Part shown: positions 1 to 8,893 of the stretch, piece after piece
Position numbering within the stretch: the stretch's first letter is position 1
Layout: each line of letters begins with the position of its first letter
Assembly: GCA_964457365.1 (NCBI GenBank)
Contig: CAYWFP010000068.1
Coordinates: 1-21,920 of the forward strand
Origin: CAYWFP01 sp964457365
Lineage (GTDB): Bacteria > Planctomycetota > SZUA-567
Direction: 5' to 3'
Length of the DNA stretch: 21,920 nucleotides
Notes under the pieces: generated by a model
The model's database searches: none
Told to the model about the DNA's origin: nothing
Seen by the model: the letters and a program-made list of their open reading frames with translations, nothing else
Position numbers and translations under genes: made by a program

Positions 1-2
1 AC

Positions 3-506
3 CGCATCGCCGACGGGCTGGAGAAGGTCGAGGCGCTGGGGGCGCCCGAGGCGCGGTGGCACCTGATCGGCCACCTGCAGCGCAACAAGGCCGGCAAGGC
101 GCTCCGGGGCTTTCGCCGGATCCACAGCCTCGCGTCGACGGCGCTGGCGGACGGATTGCAGAAGGAGGCGCAGAAGAGCGACGCGACGCTGGAGGTACTG
201 CTGGAGGTGAACGTCAGCGGCGAGGAATCCAAGTACGGCGTCGCCGTCGCGGAGGCCGGGGCGTTGCTGCGGCACGCGTCGCAACAATCGCGGCTGGCGG
301 TACGCGGCTTGATGACGATGGCGCCGTGGGTCGAACCGGAGGCGACGCGTCCGGTCTTCAGAAGCCTGCGGGAGCTGCGCGAGAGGTTGCGGCAGGAGAC
401 CGGCGAAGCGCTGCCGGAGTTGTCGATGGGAATGAGCAACGACTACGAGATCGCCGTGGAAGAGGGCGCGACGATGGTGCGCGTCGGTTCGGCGCTCTTC
501 GCGTGA
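3..506 (+). CDS. yggS: YggS/PLPBP family pyridoxal-phosphate homeostasis protein (5' partial)
   Basis: The frame is open from the left edge, so roughly the first 60 residues, including the PLP-binding lysine, lie outside the window. What remains is the C-terminal part of the alanine-racemase-like barrel. It contains the family block WHLIGHLQRNKAGK near its start and the C-terminal signature LSMGMSNDYEIAVEEGATMVRVG, which forms the phosphate-binding end of the barrel. Family members bind PLP without known catalysis and buffer B6 vitamers and amino-acid pools in the cytosol. The gene stops 7 bases before proC; the yggS-proC pairing is common in bacteria and fits shared transcription. A TTG at 156 could be taken for a start, but the conserved WHLIGHLQ block lies upstream of it in the same frame, so the gene begins outside the window. 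Confidence 0.93.
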   Translation, partial: RIADGLEKVEALGAPEARWHLIGHLQRNKAGKALRGFRRIHSLASTALADGLQKEAQKSDATLEVLLEVNVSGEESKYGVAVAEAGALLRHASQQSRLAVRGLMTMAPWVEPEATRPVFRSLRELRERLRQETGEALPELSMGMSNDYEIAVEEGATMVRVGSALFA

Positions 507-513
507 GACGAAA

Positions 514-1332
514 ATGGGTTTTAACGCGATAAACCGACTAGGCCTGCTGGGCGCGGGAAACATGGCCGAGGCGCTGGTGCGCGGCATGCTCGGCGCGGGG
601 CTGCTGTCGACGGATTCGATCCTGGCGGCGGACCCGGACCCGGCGCGGCGTGCGTGTTTTCAGGGCCTCGGCGCCGGCGTCACCGAAGACAACCGCGAGG
701 CGGCCGCGTGCGCTACGGTCTTGCTGGCGGTCAAGCCGCAGCAGGCGATCGCGGTGCTGGACGAAGTCGGCGCGGCGACGGGCGCGAATACGCTACTGGT
801 CAGCATCGCCGCGGGGCTGCGCACCGGGAAGCTGGCCGGACGGCTTCCGGCGGGCGTGCGTATCGTGCGCGTGATGCCCAACACGCCGATGCTCGTCGGT
901 GCGGGCGTGAGCTGCGTGGCCGGGGGCGCCAACGCCACGGCCGAGGATGTCGCGGCGGTGACGGAGATGTTCTCCGCCGCGGGCGAGGCGTACGCGGTGG
1001 ACGAGGCGATGCTGGACGCGGTGACCGCGGTCTCGGGCAGCGGACCGGCCTACGTCTTCCGCCTGACCGAGGCGCTGGCGGCGGCCGGGGAAGCGGCGGC
1101 GTTGCCGGCGGATCTGGCCGCGGCGCTGGCGCGCGGAACGGTCTGGGGCGCGGCGAAATTGATGCACGAGAGCGGCGAGGCGGCGACGGCGTTGCGCCGG
1201 AAGGTGACCAGCCCCGGCGGGACGACCGCGGCGGCGCTGGCGTCGTTGGACGAAGACGGGTTCGAGGCGACCATGCAACGTGCTGTTGAGCGCGCGTGCG
1301 CGCGGAGCCGGGAGCTCGCCTCGGCGGGTTGA
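514..1332 (+). CDS. proC: Pyrroline-5-carboxylate reductase
   Basis: A 272-residue protein of normal length for the last step of proline synthesis (P5C to proline with NAD(P)H) in the cytosol. It has the Rossmann dinucleotide motif GAGNMA at residues 13-18. The family signature SGSGPAYVF starts at residue 174 in the dimerisation/active-site helix region, and the TSPGGTT block at 232-238 is also diagnostic. ATG at 514 is chosen because it lies 7 bases after the yggS stop and leaves the usual short N-terminus before the first beta strand. The downstream kinase gene begins 10 bases after its stop, so all three genes are likely one transcript. No key residue looks altered. Confidence 0.96.
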   Translation: MGFNAINRLGLLGAGNMAEALVRGMLGAGLLSTDSILAADPDPARRACFQGLGAGVTEDNREAAACATVLLAVKPQQAIAVLDEVGAATGANTLLVSIAAGLRTGKLAGRLPAGVRIVRVMPNTPMLVGAGVSCVAGGANATAEDVAAVTEMFSAAGEAYAVDEAMLDAVTAVSGSGPAYVFRLTEALAAAGEAAALPADLAAALARGTVWGAAKLMHESGEAATALRRKVTSPGGTTAAALASLDEDGFEATMQRAVERACARSRELASAG

Positions 1333-1342
1333 GGAGACGAAC

Positions 1343-3436
1343 GTGGCGATACTGCGGGTGGAAGACGGGCCGGACAGCGGCAAGCAGATCCAGTTGGACG
1401 GCGAGAAGGCGCTGTTGCTGTGCGGTCGGCAGGAGGACCTGGACCTGGTGCTGACCGACTCGGCCGTTTCCAGCCAGCACTTCCGCCTCGTCAAGAAGGG
1501 CCACTCGTTCACGGTCACCGACCTGGGCAGCAAGCACGGCCTGCTCGTCGACGGCAAGAAGACGACCAAGAGCCAGCTCCGCGACGGCAGCGAGATCCAG
1601 GTCGGCAATACCGTCCTGCGCCTGCTCGCCGACGACGCGGTCGTGGAGGAGGTCGACGACGAGGACGACATGGACGAGGTCGGCCTCTCGGGCTACAAGG
1701 TCGAGGAGATGATCGGCAAGGGCGGCATGGGCGTCGTCTACCGCGCCCGCCAGATCAGCCTCGACCGTACCGTCGCGCTGAAGGTGCTCTCGCCGGAACT
1801 GGTCAAGGGCAAGGACTTCGTCAAGCGCTTTCTGGAGGAGGCCCGCGTCGCCGGCAGCCTGACGCACAGCAACGTCGTGCAGGTCCACGACGTCGGCTCG
1901 GAGAACGGCACCTATTACATCGCCATGGAATACGTCGCCGGCGGCAATCTCGCCGACAAGCTCGCCGAATCCCCGCGTCTGGACGTCAAGACCACCGTTC
2001 GCATCGGCCTGGACAGCGCTCGCGCGCTCGAGTACGCCGAGTCGAAGAAGATCGTCCACTGCGATATCAAACCGAGCAACCTGATGCTGACGGAGACGGG
2101 GCTGGCGAAGCTCGCGGACCTGGGCATCGCCCGGCGGCTGGCCGACGCGCAGGCCGGCGGGCTGACGGAGGTGCTCGGCTCGCCGCAGTTCATGGCGCCC
2201 GAGCAGGCGCAAGGCAAGCCCATGGACCGGCGCACCGACCTCTACGCGCTGGGGTGCACGCTCTTCACCATGCTCGCGGGCAAGCCTCCGTTCACCGGCG
2301 GCACCGCGCGCGAGATCATGAAGAAGCAGGTGGTCGAGGAGCATCCCGATATCGTCGAGATCAACCCCGACGTGCCGGACGAACTGGCCGACATCATCGA
2401 CCGGCTGATGGAGAAGCGTCCGGCCGAGCGCTTCCAGTCGGCGCAGGAGTTGATCGCGGATCTGCAGACGTTGCAGGGCGGCAGCGCGCGCAAGTCCGCC
2501 GGCGCGTCCGCGAAGGCCGCCGCACCGGCCAAGGCCGGGCCGCCGAAGAAGCCCACGACGCGCGCGCCCAAGCCCGCCACCCGGCCGCTCAAGGGTGCGC
2601 CCGCGCCGCGCGAGGGCGGCGCCGCCAACCGCCTCTCGCGGCAGCGCAGCCAGACCTCCTCGGGCGAATTCGCCACCTTCATCGCCATCGGCCTGGGCGT
2701 GGCGCTGGCGGTGTTGCTGGTGGCCCTGCTCTACAACCAGGCCGCGCCCGACCAGGCCAAGGGCGCCTACCGCGACGCGCTGCGGGCCTACAACGCGGAA
2801 AACTACATGCACGCGCGCAGTATCCTGCAGATGCGCGGCGGCACCACCGACAACGCCTTGGCCCAGAAAATCACCGCCCTGCGCGCGCAGATCAAACAGA
2901 AGCTGCTCGAGGTGCAGGCGGAGAAGCAGTTCGAGGAGCGCTGGGCCGCCTACCAGCGCATGGAGGCCCGGGGCGCGAGCAAGCGCGAGCGGTTCGAGGA
3001 GTTGAAGGCGCTCTACGATGCCTTCCAGTCGACCGAGCACGGTCCGCAGATCCGCGCGGCGCTGGAGAATTTCGACCAGGAGGGGATGGGGACGAAGGAG
3101 GAGTTCCAGACCCATCCGCAACAATGGCAGCGCCTGCGCAAGGGCAAGCAGTACCGGATCTACGCGCGCATCTCGATCCTGCGCAAGTTCAAGGACGACT
3201 TCGTGGTCGGCAAGGACTCGCCCGAGCCGGTGGGGTATACCAGCGAGGACGGCACCACGATCACCGTCCTCGACCGCAAGTGGCCCATGGGGCCCAACGG
3301 CCTCAAGTCGGTCGTCTCGTGGTACCAGGTGCGCACCGAGGACGGTCTGGATGGATGGATCGACTCGGGCAAGCTGCAGCGCAAGCCGATCAAGATACTC
3401 GATCCGCACGAAGAATCCCGCTTCATGGGGCAGTAG
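1343..3436 (+). CDS. Membrane-anchored FHA-domain Ser/Thr protein kinase
   Basis: GTG at 1343 is preferred because GAGGAG lies 6 bases upstream; the frame is open further left but only over proC. The 697-residue product has an N-terminal FHA domain (about 1-95; G28-R29 and S43/H46 present, but the usual SRxH arginine is Ser44 and the usual Asn before Gly66 is His65). A Hanks-type kinase domain follows (about 118-385): glycine loop GKGGMG, VALK lysine K147, catalytic D241 in HCDIKPSN, DLG at D259, and APE. An Ala/Pro/Lys linker precedes a single membrane helix (about 445-465) and a C-terminal part (about 466-697) likely outside the cytoplasm. The catalytic set is intact, so it is probably active, but HCD replaces HRD (a non-RD kinase). 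Its stop overlaps the next start. Targets are unknown. Confidence 0.92.
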   Translation: MAILRVEDGPDSGKQIQLDGEKALLLCGRQEDLDLVLTDSAVSSQHFRLVKKGHSFTVTDLGSKHGLLVDGKKTTKSQLRDGSEIQVGNTVLRLLADDAVVEEVDDEDDMDEVGLSGYKVEEMIGKGGMGVVYRARQISLDRTVALKVLSPELVKGKDFVKRFLEEARVAGSLTHSNVVQVHDVGSENGTYYIAMEYVAGGNLADKLAESPRLDVKTTVRIGLDSARALEYAESKKIVHCDIKPSNLMLTETGLAKLADLGIARRLADAQAGGLTEVLGSPQFMAPEQAQGKPMDRRTDLYALGCTLFTMLAGKPPFTGGTAREIMKKQVVEEHPDIVEINPDVPDELADIIDRLMEKRPAERFQSAQELIADLQTLQGGSARKSAGASAKAAAPAKAGPPKKPTTRAPKPATRPLKGAPAPREGGAANRLSRQRSQTSSGEFATFIAIGLGVALAVLLVALLYNQAAPDQAKGAYRDALRAYNAENYMHARSILQMRGGTTDNALAQKITALRAQIKQKLLEVQAEKQFEERWAAYQRMEARGASKRERFEELKALYDAFQSTEHGPQIRAALENFDQEGMGTKEEFQTHPQQWQRLRKGKQYRIYARISILRKFKDDFVVGKDSPEPVGYTSEDGTTITVLDRKWPMGPNGLKSVVSWYQVRTEDGLDGWIDSGKLQRKPIKILDPHEESRFMGQ

Positions 3437-3738
3437 TGGAGGTCGAGCGGGAGGAGGAATATGCGGTTCTGCGGGTGAAGGTACACGCCGGCGCGCATCG
3501 GAGTCGCGTGATCGGCGAGCACGACGGCGCACTCAAGGTGGAGGTGAGCGCGCCGCCCGAGCGGGGGAAGGCCAACAAGGCGGTGACCCGCCTGCTGGCC
3601 GAGGTTTTGGGGGTATCTCGAAGCGACGTCGTCATTCTGGCCGGAGAGACCGCGCCGCGCAAACGCGTCGGCGTCTGCGGAATCTCGCCGGCGCAGATGC
3701 GCGCGCGCCTGGAGGAGGCGATCAAGGGGGAGTCATGA
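3436..3738 (+). CDS. DUF167 / YggU family protein
   Basis: A 100-residue protein of the usual size for DUF167. The block RGKANKAVTRLLAEVLGV followed by GETAPRKRV matches the family core (GKAN..., later GE(T/S)xxxK). Function is not established for the family; E. coli YggU is the structural reference. The GTG start shares one base with the kinase stop (TAGTG), indicating translational coupling, and its TGA overlaps the ATG of the phosphorylase gene (ATGA). DUF167 genes usually follow yggS/proC/yggT, so the location supports the assignment. An out-of-frame ATG at 3461 is not a start for this gene. Confidence 0.88.
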   Translation: MEVEREEEYAVLRVKVHAGAHRSRVIGEHDGALKVEVSAPPERGKANKAVTRLLAEVLGVSRSDVVILAGETAPRKRVGVCGISPAQMRARLEEAIKGES

Positions 3739-4562
3739 GCGAACTGAAGGACAAGGTGGACCGTGCTGCGGAGATGCTTCACGGTCGGCTGGCCGAGGCG
3801 CCGGCCATCGGCATCGTTCTGGGCACGGGGCTGGGGGATCTGGCGCGGCAGGTCGAGGATGCCGCGGAGATCCCGTACGAGGAGATCCCCGACTTTCCGC
3901 GCTCGACGGTCGAGAGCCACGCCGGGCAGCTCGTCAGCGGGCGCCTCGCGGGCAAGCCGGTGGTGATGATGGAGGGGCGGTTCCATCTCTACGAGGGGTA
4001 TTCCTTCCAGGAGGTGACCTTTCCCGTCCGCGTGATGAAGGCCCTCGGCGCCAAGGCGCTGGTCGTCACCAACGCCTGCGGCGGCATCAACCCGCAGTAC
4101 GAGAAGGGCGACATCCTCGTCATCGAGGACCACATCAACCTGCTGCCGGGCAACCCGCTGATCGGTCCCAACGACGAGGCGCTGGGCCCGCGCTTTCCGG
4201 ATATGTACGCGCCGTACGATCCGGACTTCCTGCGCCGGGCCGAGGACATCGCCCTGCGCGAACGCATCCGCACGCAGCGCGGCGTCTACGCGGCCATGAG
4301 CGGTCCGTGCCTGGAGACGCGCGCGGAGTACCGCATGCTCAAGATCCTCGGCGCCGACGCCATCGGCATGAGCACGGTGCCGGAGGTTATCGTCGCGGTG
4401 CACGCGGGGTTGCGCACCCTCGGCATGGGCGTCATCACCGACCTCTGCCTCCCCGACGCGCTGGAGCCGGTGAAGATCGAGGAGATCATCGCCGTGGCCA
4501 ACGAGGCCGGGCCGAAGCTGGCGCGGATCATCGCCGAGTTCGTCAAGGAGGTGCGGCTATGA
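3735..4562 (+). CDS. Trimeric purine nucleoside phosphorylase (PNP/MTAP family)
   Basis: A 275-residue member of the trimeric PNP family, which splits purine nucleosides with phosphate into base and ribose-1-phosphate in salvage. Visible blocks: GTGLG at 30-34, ESHAGQ at 60-65, MEGRFHLYEGY at 79-89, VTNACGG at 111-117, ETRAEYR from Glu194, and GMSTVPEVIVA from 211. Glu194 matches human PNP Glu201. However, Asp236 takes the place of human Asn243 and Ile248 falls where human His257 should be, by hand alignment with a two-residue gap. These changes resemble MTAP, so preference for inosine/guanosine cannot be assumed. The start overlaps the DUF167 stop, and the stop overlaps the next ATG (ATGA), so it is deep in the operon. 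Confidence 0.93.
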   Translation: MSELKDKVDRAAEMLHGRLAEAPAIGIVLGTGLGDLARQVEDAAEIPYEEIPDFPRSTVESHAGQLVSGRLAGKPVVMMEGRFHLYEGYSFQEVTFPVRVMKALGAKALVVTNACGGINPQYEKGDILVIEDHINLLPGNPLIGPNDEALGPRFPDMYAPYDPDFLRRAEDIALRERIRTQRGVYAAMSGPCLETRAEYRMLKILGADAIGMSTVPEVIVAVHAGLRTLGMGVITDLCLPDALEPVKIEEIIAVANEAGPKLARIIAEFVKEVRL

Positions 4563-5494
4563 GACGGCGACTCCTGCACCTGGGCCTGCTCGGCATCGCC
4601 TTCTGTTTCTGCGGTTGCCGGGGCAAGACGGCGAGGACGCCGCTGTTTCAGGGTGCCAAGCAGCCGTTGGCCGCGCAGCGTGAGCGTGGTCCCAGCCCCG
4701 AGCGGCGATACGCCGAGGCGGTCTTCGTCGAACCGACCGCGTTCGGCGAGCAGTGGATCGAGGTCGACCGCGCGGTGATCGCGCGCACGCGTTACCAGTA
4801 CATCGACGTCGGCTACTCGGGCAAGGGGCCGAGCACGCTGTTTCCGGACAACGGCAAGCGCCTGCTCGCGCCGAAGGGCGATTTCATCATCCTCGGCGGC
4901 GTGGTCTACGGCCGCGCCGACGCCGACAGCCCGGCGGTGCTGGTGCGCGCGACGTACCTGTACGACCGCTACAAGGCGCTGCCGCTCTCGGCGCGGCATG
5001 CCGAACGCTTCACCGCCAGCGCCGACGCGGGCGAGGCCGGTCCGGTGAAGGACTGGACCTGCGGCGAGGACGGCATCGCGCTGGGGTTGACGACGGCGGA
5101 TTCGTCGATCGACTCGGAGGTGCTCGCCTCGCACGTCAGCGCCGCCCCGGAAGAAGCGACGGACGACGACGATGTCTCGCCAGTGATCGAGGAAGCGCTC
5201 GAGCCGCAGGATAACCCGCGCCTGGTCTACCTCGCCGCCGACGGCGTCTTCGTCGAGCTTCGCATGCACGCGGACCTGGACGAGACGCAGACGCAGATAA
5301 TCCTCGGTCGCATTCGCGAACGGCTGGCGGGATTCCTGGCCACGGAGAAGAAGGAGCTGATCGCGCACGACAAATTCCGCCAGCAGATCAAGGGCAGCGT
5401 GGCGATGCGCCAGTTCATGCGCCCGGACAACGAAGTGTTCTGGGACGCGCTGGGGCGGCTGGTCTACGGCAACTGGTACAAGAAGAAGTTCTGA
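4559..5494 (+). CDS. Predicted lipoprotein of unknown function
   Basis: A 311-residue protein whose ATG overlaps the phosphorylase stop. The N-terminus is RRR, then a hydrophobic stretch ending FCFCGC, with Cys20 the likely lipidated residue; the lipobox is cysteine-rich and not textbook. The rest is soluble, with an acidic stretch (EEATDDDD, about residues 199-206) and a C-terminal charged helical part ending in a Lys-rich tail. No domain is recognised. Position inside the yggS-proC-PNP-ileS run suggests co-expression but says nothing firm about function. A gap of about 100 bases then precedes ileS, in which no convincing promoter or terminator is seen. Confidence 0.8.
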   Translation: MRRRLLHLGLLGIAFCFCGCRGKTARTPLFQGAKQPLAAQRERGPSPERRYAEAVFVEPTAFGEQWIEVDRAVIARTRYQYIDVGYSGKGPSTLFPDNGKRLLAPKGDFIILGGVVYGRADADSPAVLVRATYLYDRYKALPLSARHAERFTASADAGEAGPVKDWTCGEDGIALGLTTADSSIDSEVLASHVSAAPEEATDDDDVSPVIEEALEPQDNPRLVYLAADGVFVELRMHADLDETQTQIILGRIRERLAGFLATEKKELIAHDKFRQQIKGSVAMRQFMRPDNEVFWDALGRLVYGNWYKKKF

Positions 5495-5598
5495 CGCACG
5501 CTGCCTGCGGCGCGCGGCGTATGGACAATATCCGAGTGGCGCAGCCGACGCTGTGCCGCTCGTCGTTTGCGGAAAAGCAGCGGAGATAGGACAGACAA

Positions 5599-8500
5599 AT
5601 GGGCGTGTTCCCGCCGGTCGAGAAGGCCATCGATTTCCCTGCCAGCGAAAAGCGCTGGATGCAGTTCTGGAAAGACCACAACGTCTTCGGACGGCAACTG
5701 CAGAAGAGCCGCGCGCGTGCGCAAGCGGAAGGCAAGCCGACCTACGTCTTCTACGAAGGGCCGCCGACGGCCAACGGCATGCCGCACCCCGGGCACGTGC
5801 TGACGCGGGTGGTGAAGGACCTCTTTCCTCGCTTTCGGGCCATGCAAGGCTACGACGTGCCGCGCAAGGCCGGCTGGGACACGCACGGCCTGCCGGTGGA
5901 GATCGAGATCGAGAAGCGGCTGGGCTTCGAGGGCAAGCGGGATATCGAGAACTACGGCATCGAACCGTTCGTCAAGGAGTGCAAGAAGTCGGTCTGGAAG
6001 TACTCCGACGTCTGGACGCGTATCACCGAGCGCATCGGTTTCTGGATCGACCTGGACGATCCGTACGTCACCTATCACCAGAGCTATATCGAGAGCGTCT
6101 GGTGGAGCCTGAAGCAGTTCTGGGACGCAGGCTTCATCTACCACGGTCACAAGATCGTGCCGTGGTGTCCGCGCTGCGGCACGGCGCTCTCCAGCAGCGA
6201 GGTCGGGCTGGGGTACAAGGAGGTGGCCGATCCGAGCGCCTACGTGGGCTTCCGCGCGAAAGGCGACCCGCAGATTCTCTTCCTGGCGTGGACGACTACG
6301 CCGTGGACGCTGCTCTCGAACGTGGCGCTGGCGGTGGGGCCGGAGATCGACTACGACTACGTTGGCGTCGGCGAGGAGACGCTGGTCATGGCCTCGGCGC
6401 TGCGCGAGGACGTAATGGGCAAGGTGCCGCACGAGGTCGTCAGGACGGTCAGGGGAAAGGACCTGCTGGGCCGGGAGTACGAGCAGCTCTTCCCGTTCGC
6501 CGAGGTCGAGAAGCCCGCCTTCCGCATCGTCGCCGGCGACTTCGTCGGCCTCGACGCCGGCACCGGCATCGTCCACATCGCCCCGGCCTTCGGCGAGGAC
6601 GACTACCGCACGGGGCTGGTGAACGACCTGCCGCTGATCAACTTGGTCAACCCCGACGGCACCTTCGACAAGCGCGTGACGCCGTGGGCGGGGGTATTCG
6701 TCAAGGAGGCGGACCGGGAGATTGTTCGCGATCTGAAGGCGCGCAAGCTCCTGCTGAAGTCCGAGCAGTACAGGCACGACTATCCGTTCTGCTGGCGCTG
6801 CCCGAGCCCGCTGCTGTACTTCCCGCGCCCGGCGTGGTACATCCGCACCTCGGAGTTCAAGAAGAGCATGCTGGAGAACAACGCCGCCATCCGCTGGCTC
6901 CCCGAGCACATCCAGTCGGGCCGCTTCGGCAACTTCCTCGAGACCAACGTCGACTGGGCGCTCTCGCGCGAGCGTTTCTGGGGCACGCCCGTGCCGATCT
7001 GGACGTGCGAGGAGTGCGGCGCGCAGACGGCTGTCGGCAGCCAGAAGGAACTGGTCGAGCGCGGCGTCGACGTGCCGGCGGACATCGAGTTGCACAAGCC
7101 GTACGTCGACGCGGTGAAGCTGACGTGCGATCAATGCGGCGGCGCGATGACGCGCGTGCCGGAGGTGATCGACTGCTGGTACGACTCGGGCTCCATGCCC
7201 TTCGCGCAGTGGGGCTATCCGCACGCCGAGGGGAGCGCGGAGAAGTTGAAGGCCGCGCTGCCGGCGGACTTCATCAGCGAGGCCATCGACCAGACGCGCG
7301 GCTGGTTCTACTCGCTCTTGGCGATCGCGACGCTGCTGAAGGAATGCGCGCGGAAGAAGGCCGCAGCCGGCGGGGATGTGGGCGACCTGGCGCCGTGGCA
7401 CGGCCGGGACTTTCCGCTGCCGTACAAGACCTGCCTGGTGCTCGGGCACGTCTGCGACGAGAAGGGCTTCAAGATGTCGAAGTCCAAGGGCAACTACCTC
7501 GACCCGTGGGAGATCCTCGACCGCGAGGGCGCCGACGCGCTGCGCTGGTACTTCTACAGTTCCAACCACCCGTGGACCTCGGTGCGCTTCTTCGAGTCGG
7601 CGATACGCGATTCGCAGAAGGAGTTCCTCGTGCGCCTGCGCAACGTCTGGTCCTTTTTCGTCATCTACGCCAACATCGACGGCTTCGACCCCGGCGGCGC
7701 GGACGTGGAGACGACCGCGCGCGACGCCTTCGCCAAGGCCGAGACCTTCGTGCCGCTGCAGGAGCGGAGCCTGCTGGACAGGTGGATGGCGAGCAAGCTC
7801 GACCGCGCCACGCGCGAGGTGAGCTTTCATCTGGAGGAGATGAACATCCTCCTCGCCGCGCAGACGTTGCACGCGCTGGTGGACGCCTTGAGCAACTGGT
7901 ACGTCCGCCGCAGCCGCGATCGCTTCTGGCAGAGCGAGAAGGACGCGCAGAAGTGGAGCGCCTACTGGACGCTGTACGAGTGTCTCGGTCGCCTGGCCTT
8001 GCTGCTGGCGCCGTTCACGCCGTTCTTCGCGGAGGAACTGTACCAGAACCTCTTCCGCGAGTCCGTCGGCGAAAACCTCCCCGAGAGCGTCCACCTCTGC
8101 GTCTGGCCCGAGGTGGGGCAAGGGATGCTCGACAGCGACGTCGAGCGGCGCATGGACCTGGTGCGCGAGATCGCTTCGCTGGGCCTTTCCGCGCGCGCCT
8201 CGCAGAAGCTGAAGGTGCGCCAGCCGCTGGCGAAGGCGGTGGTCGTTCTCACCGACCCGGCGATGGCGGAGGCGGTGAGGAGCATGGAGGACATCGTCCG
8301 CGACGAGATCAACGTCAAGGCGCTCGAGTTCGCCGCCGATGCGAGCGCATACGTCGACTACCGGGTGAAGCCGAATTTCCAGGAATTGGGGCCCAGGCTC
8401 GGCAAGGAGGTCAAGGCCGTCGCCGGCGCGCTCGCCGAGTCCGACGCGGCCGCGGTCGTCGCTGAGTTGAACGGAAGGGGCCGGTACGAACTGGCCTACG

Positions 8501-8883
8501 ACGGCAAGACGATCTCGCTGCGGGCGGAGGAACTCGACGTCCGGCTCGACGCGCGCGAAGGTTTCGCCGCCGCGGCCGGGCGCGGGGCGGTGGTGGTGTT
8601 GGATACGCACATCGACGAGACGCTGGAGCGCGAGGGCGTGGCGCGGGATCTGATCAACCGCGTGCAGACGCTGCGCAAGGAGATGGACCTTCCGTACGAG
8701 GCGCGGATCAAACTCCGCGTCGGCGCCAGCGGCACGGCCGCGCGCGCGGCGCTGGAGTTCGGCGACACCATCCGCCGCGAGACGCTGGCCGAGGACTACG
8801 CCGTCGAATTCGAGGAACTGGACCGGACCGCGACCTTCGCCGTCGGCGGCGAGGAGGTGCGCGTCTCCATCAAACCGATTTAG
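5599..8883 (+). CDS. ileS: Isoleucyl-tRNA synthetase, long type-2 (IleRS2-like)
   Basis: A 1094-residue class I synthetase that charges tRNA-Ile. The HIGH motif is HPGH at 63-66 inside GPPTANGMPHPGH. A CPRCG metal-type knuckle begins at Cys190. The CP1 editing domain shows the Thr-rich TTTPWT from residue 232 and the GTGIVHIAPAFGEDD block. KMSKS is at 625-629. The C-terminal anticodon-binding region is long, and no C-terminal zinc cluster is apparent, as in the eukaryote-like IleRS2 group. IleRS2 enzymes are often mupirocin tolerant, which is a family expectation and not shown here. ATG 5599 has an AGG 8 bases upstream. The purN-like gene follows after 10 bases, so they are likely co-transcribed. 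Confidence 0.96.
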   Translation: MGVFPPVEKAIDFPASEKRWMQFWKDHNVFGRQLQKSRARAQAEGKPTYVFYEGPPTANGMPHPGHVLTRVVKDLFPRFRAMQGYDVPRKAGWDTHGLPVEIEIEKRLGFEGKRDIENYGIEPFVKECKKSVWKYSDVWTRITERIGFWIDLDDPYVTYHQSYIESVWWSLKQFWDAGFIYHGHKIVPWCPRCGTALSSSEVGLGYKEVADPSAYVGFRAKGDPQILFLAWTTTPWTLLSNVALAVGPEIDYDYVGVGEETLVMASALREDVMGKVPHEVVRTVRGKDLLGREYEQLFPFAEVEKPAFRIVAGDFVGLDAGTGIVHIAPAFGEDDYRTGLVNDLPLINLVNPDGTFDKRVTPWAGVFVKEADREIVRDLKARKLLLKSEQYRHDYPFCWRCPSPLLYFPRPAWYIRTSEFKKSMLENNAAIRWLPEHIQSGRFGNFLETNVDWALSRERFWGTPVPIWTCEECGAQTAVGSQKELVERGVDVPADIELHKPYVDAVKLTCDQCGGAMTRVPEVIDCWYDSGSMPFAQWGYPHAEGSAEKLKAALPADFISEAIDQTRGWFYSLLAIATLLKECARKKAAAGGDVGDLAPWHGRDFPLPYKTCLVLGHVCDEKGFKMSKSKGNYLDPWEILDREGADALRWYFYSSNHPWTSVRFFESAIRDSQKEFLVRLRNVWSFFVIYANIDGFDPGGADVETTARDAFAKAETFVPLQERSLLDRWMASKLDRATREVSFHLEEMNILLAAQTLHALVDALSNWYVRRSRDRFWQSEKDAQKWSAYWTLYECLGRLALLLAPFTPFFAEELYQNLFRESVGENLPESVHLCVWPEVGQGMLDSDVERRMDLVREIASLGLSARASQKLKVRQPLAKAVVVLTDPAMAEAVRSMEDIVRDEINVKALEFAADASAYVDYRVKPNFQELGPRLGKEVKAVAGALAESDAAAVVAELNGRGRYELAYDGKTISLRAEELDVRLDAREGFAAAAGRGAVVVLDTHIDETLEREGVARDLINRVQTLRKEMDLPYEARIKLRVGASGTAARAALEFGDTIRRETLAEDYAVEFEELDRTATFAVGGEEVRVSIKPI

Positions 8884-8893
8884 GAGATCCCCC

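Noticed and set aside
1280..1342. Longer start for the FHA kinase within proC
   Set aside because: It would overlap proC without a ribosome binding site, while GTG 1343 has GAGGAG 6 bases upstream.
800..3532. A 910-codon minus-strand frame opposite proC and the kinase
   Set aside because: Long antisense frames are expected in GC-rich DNA; composition is Arg/Leu-rich with no domain, and the plus-strand genes are certain.
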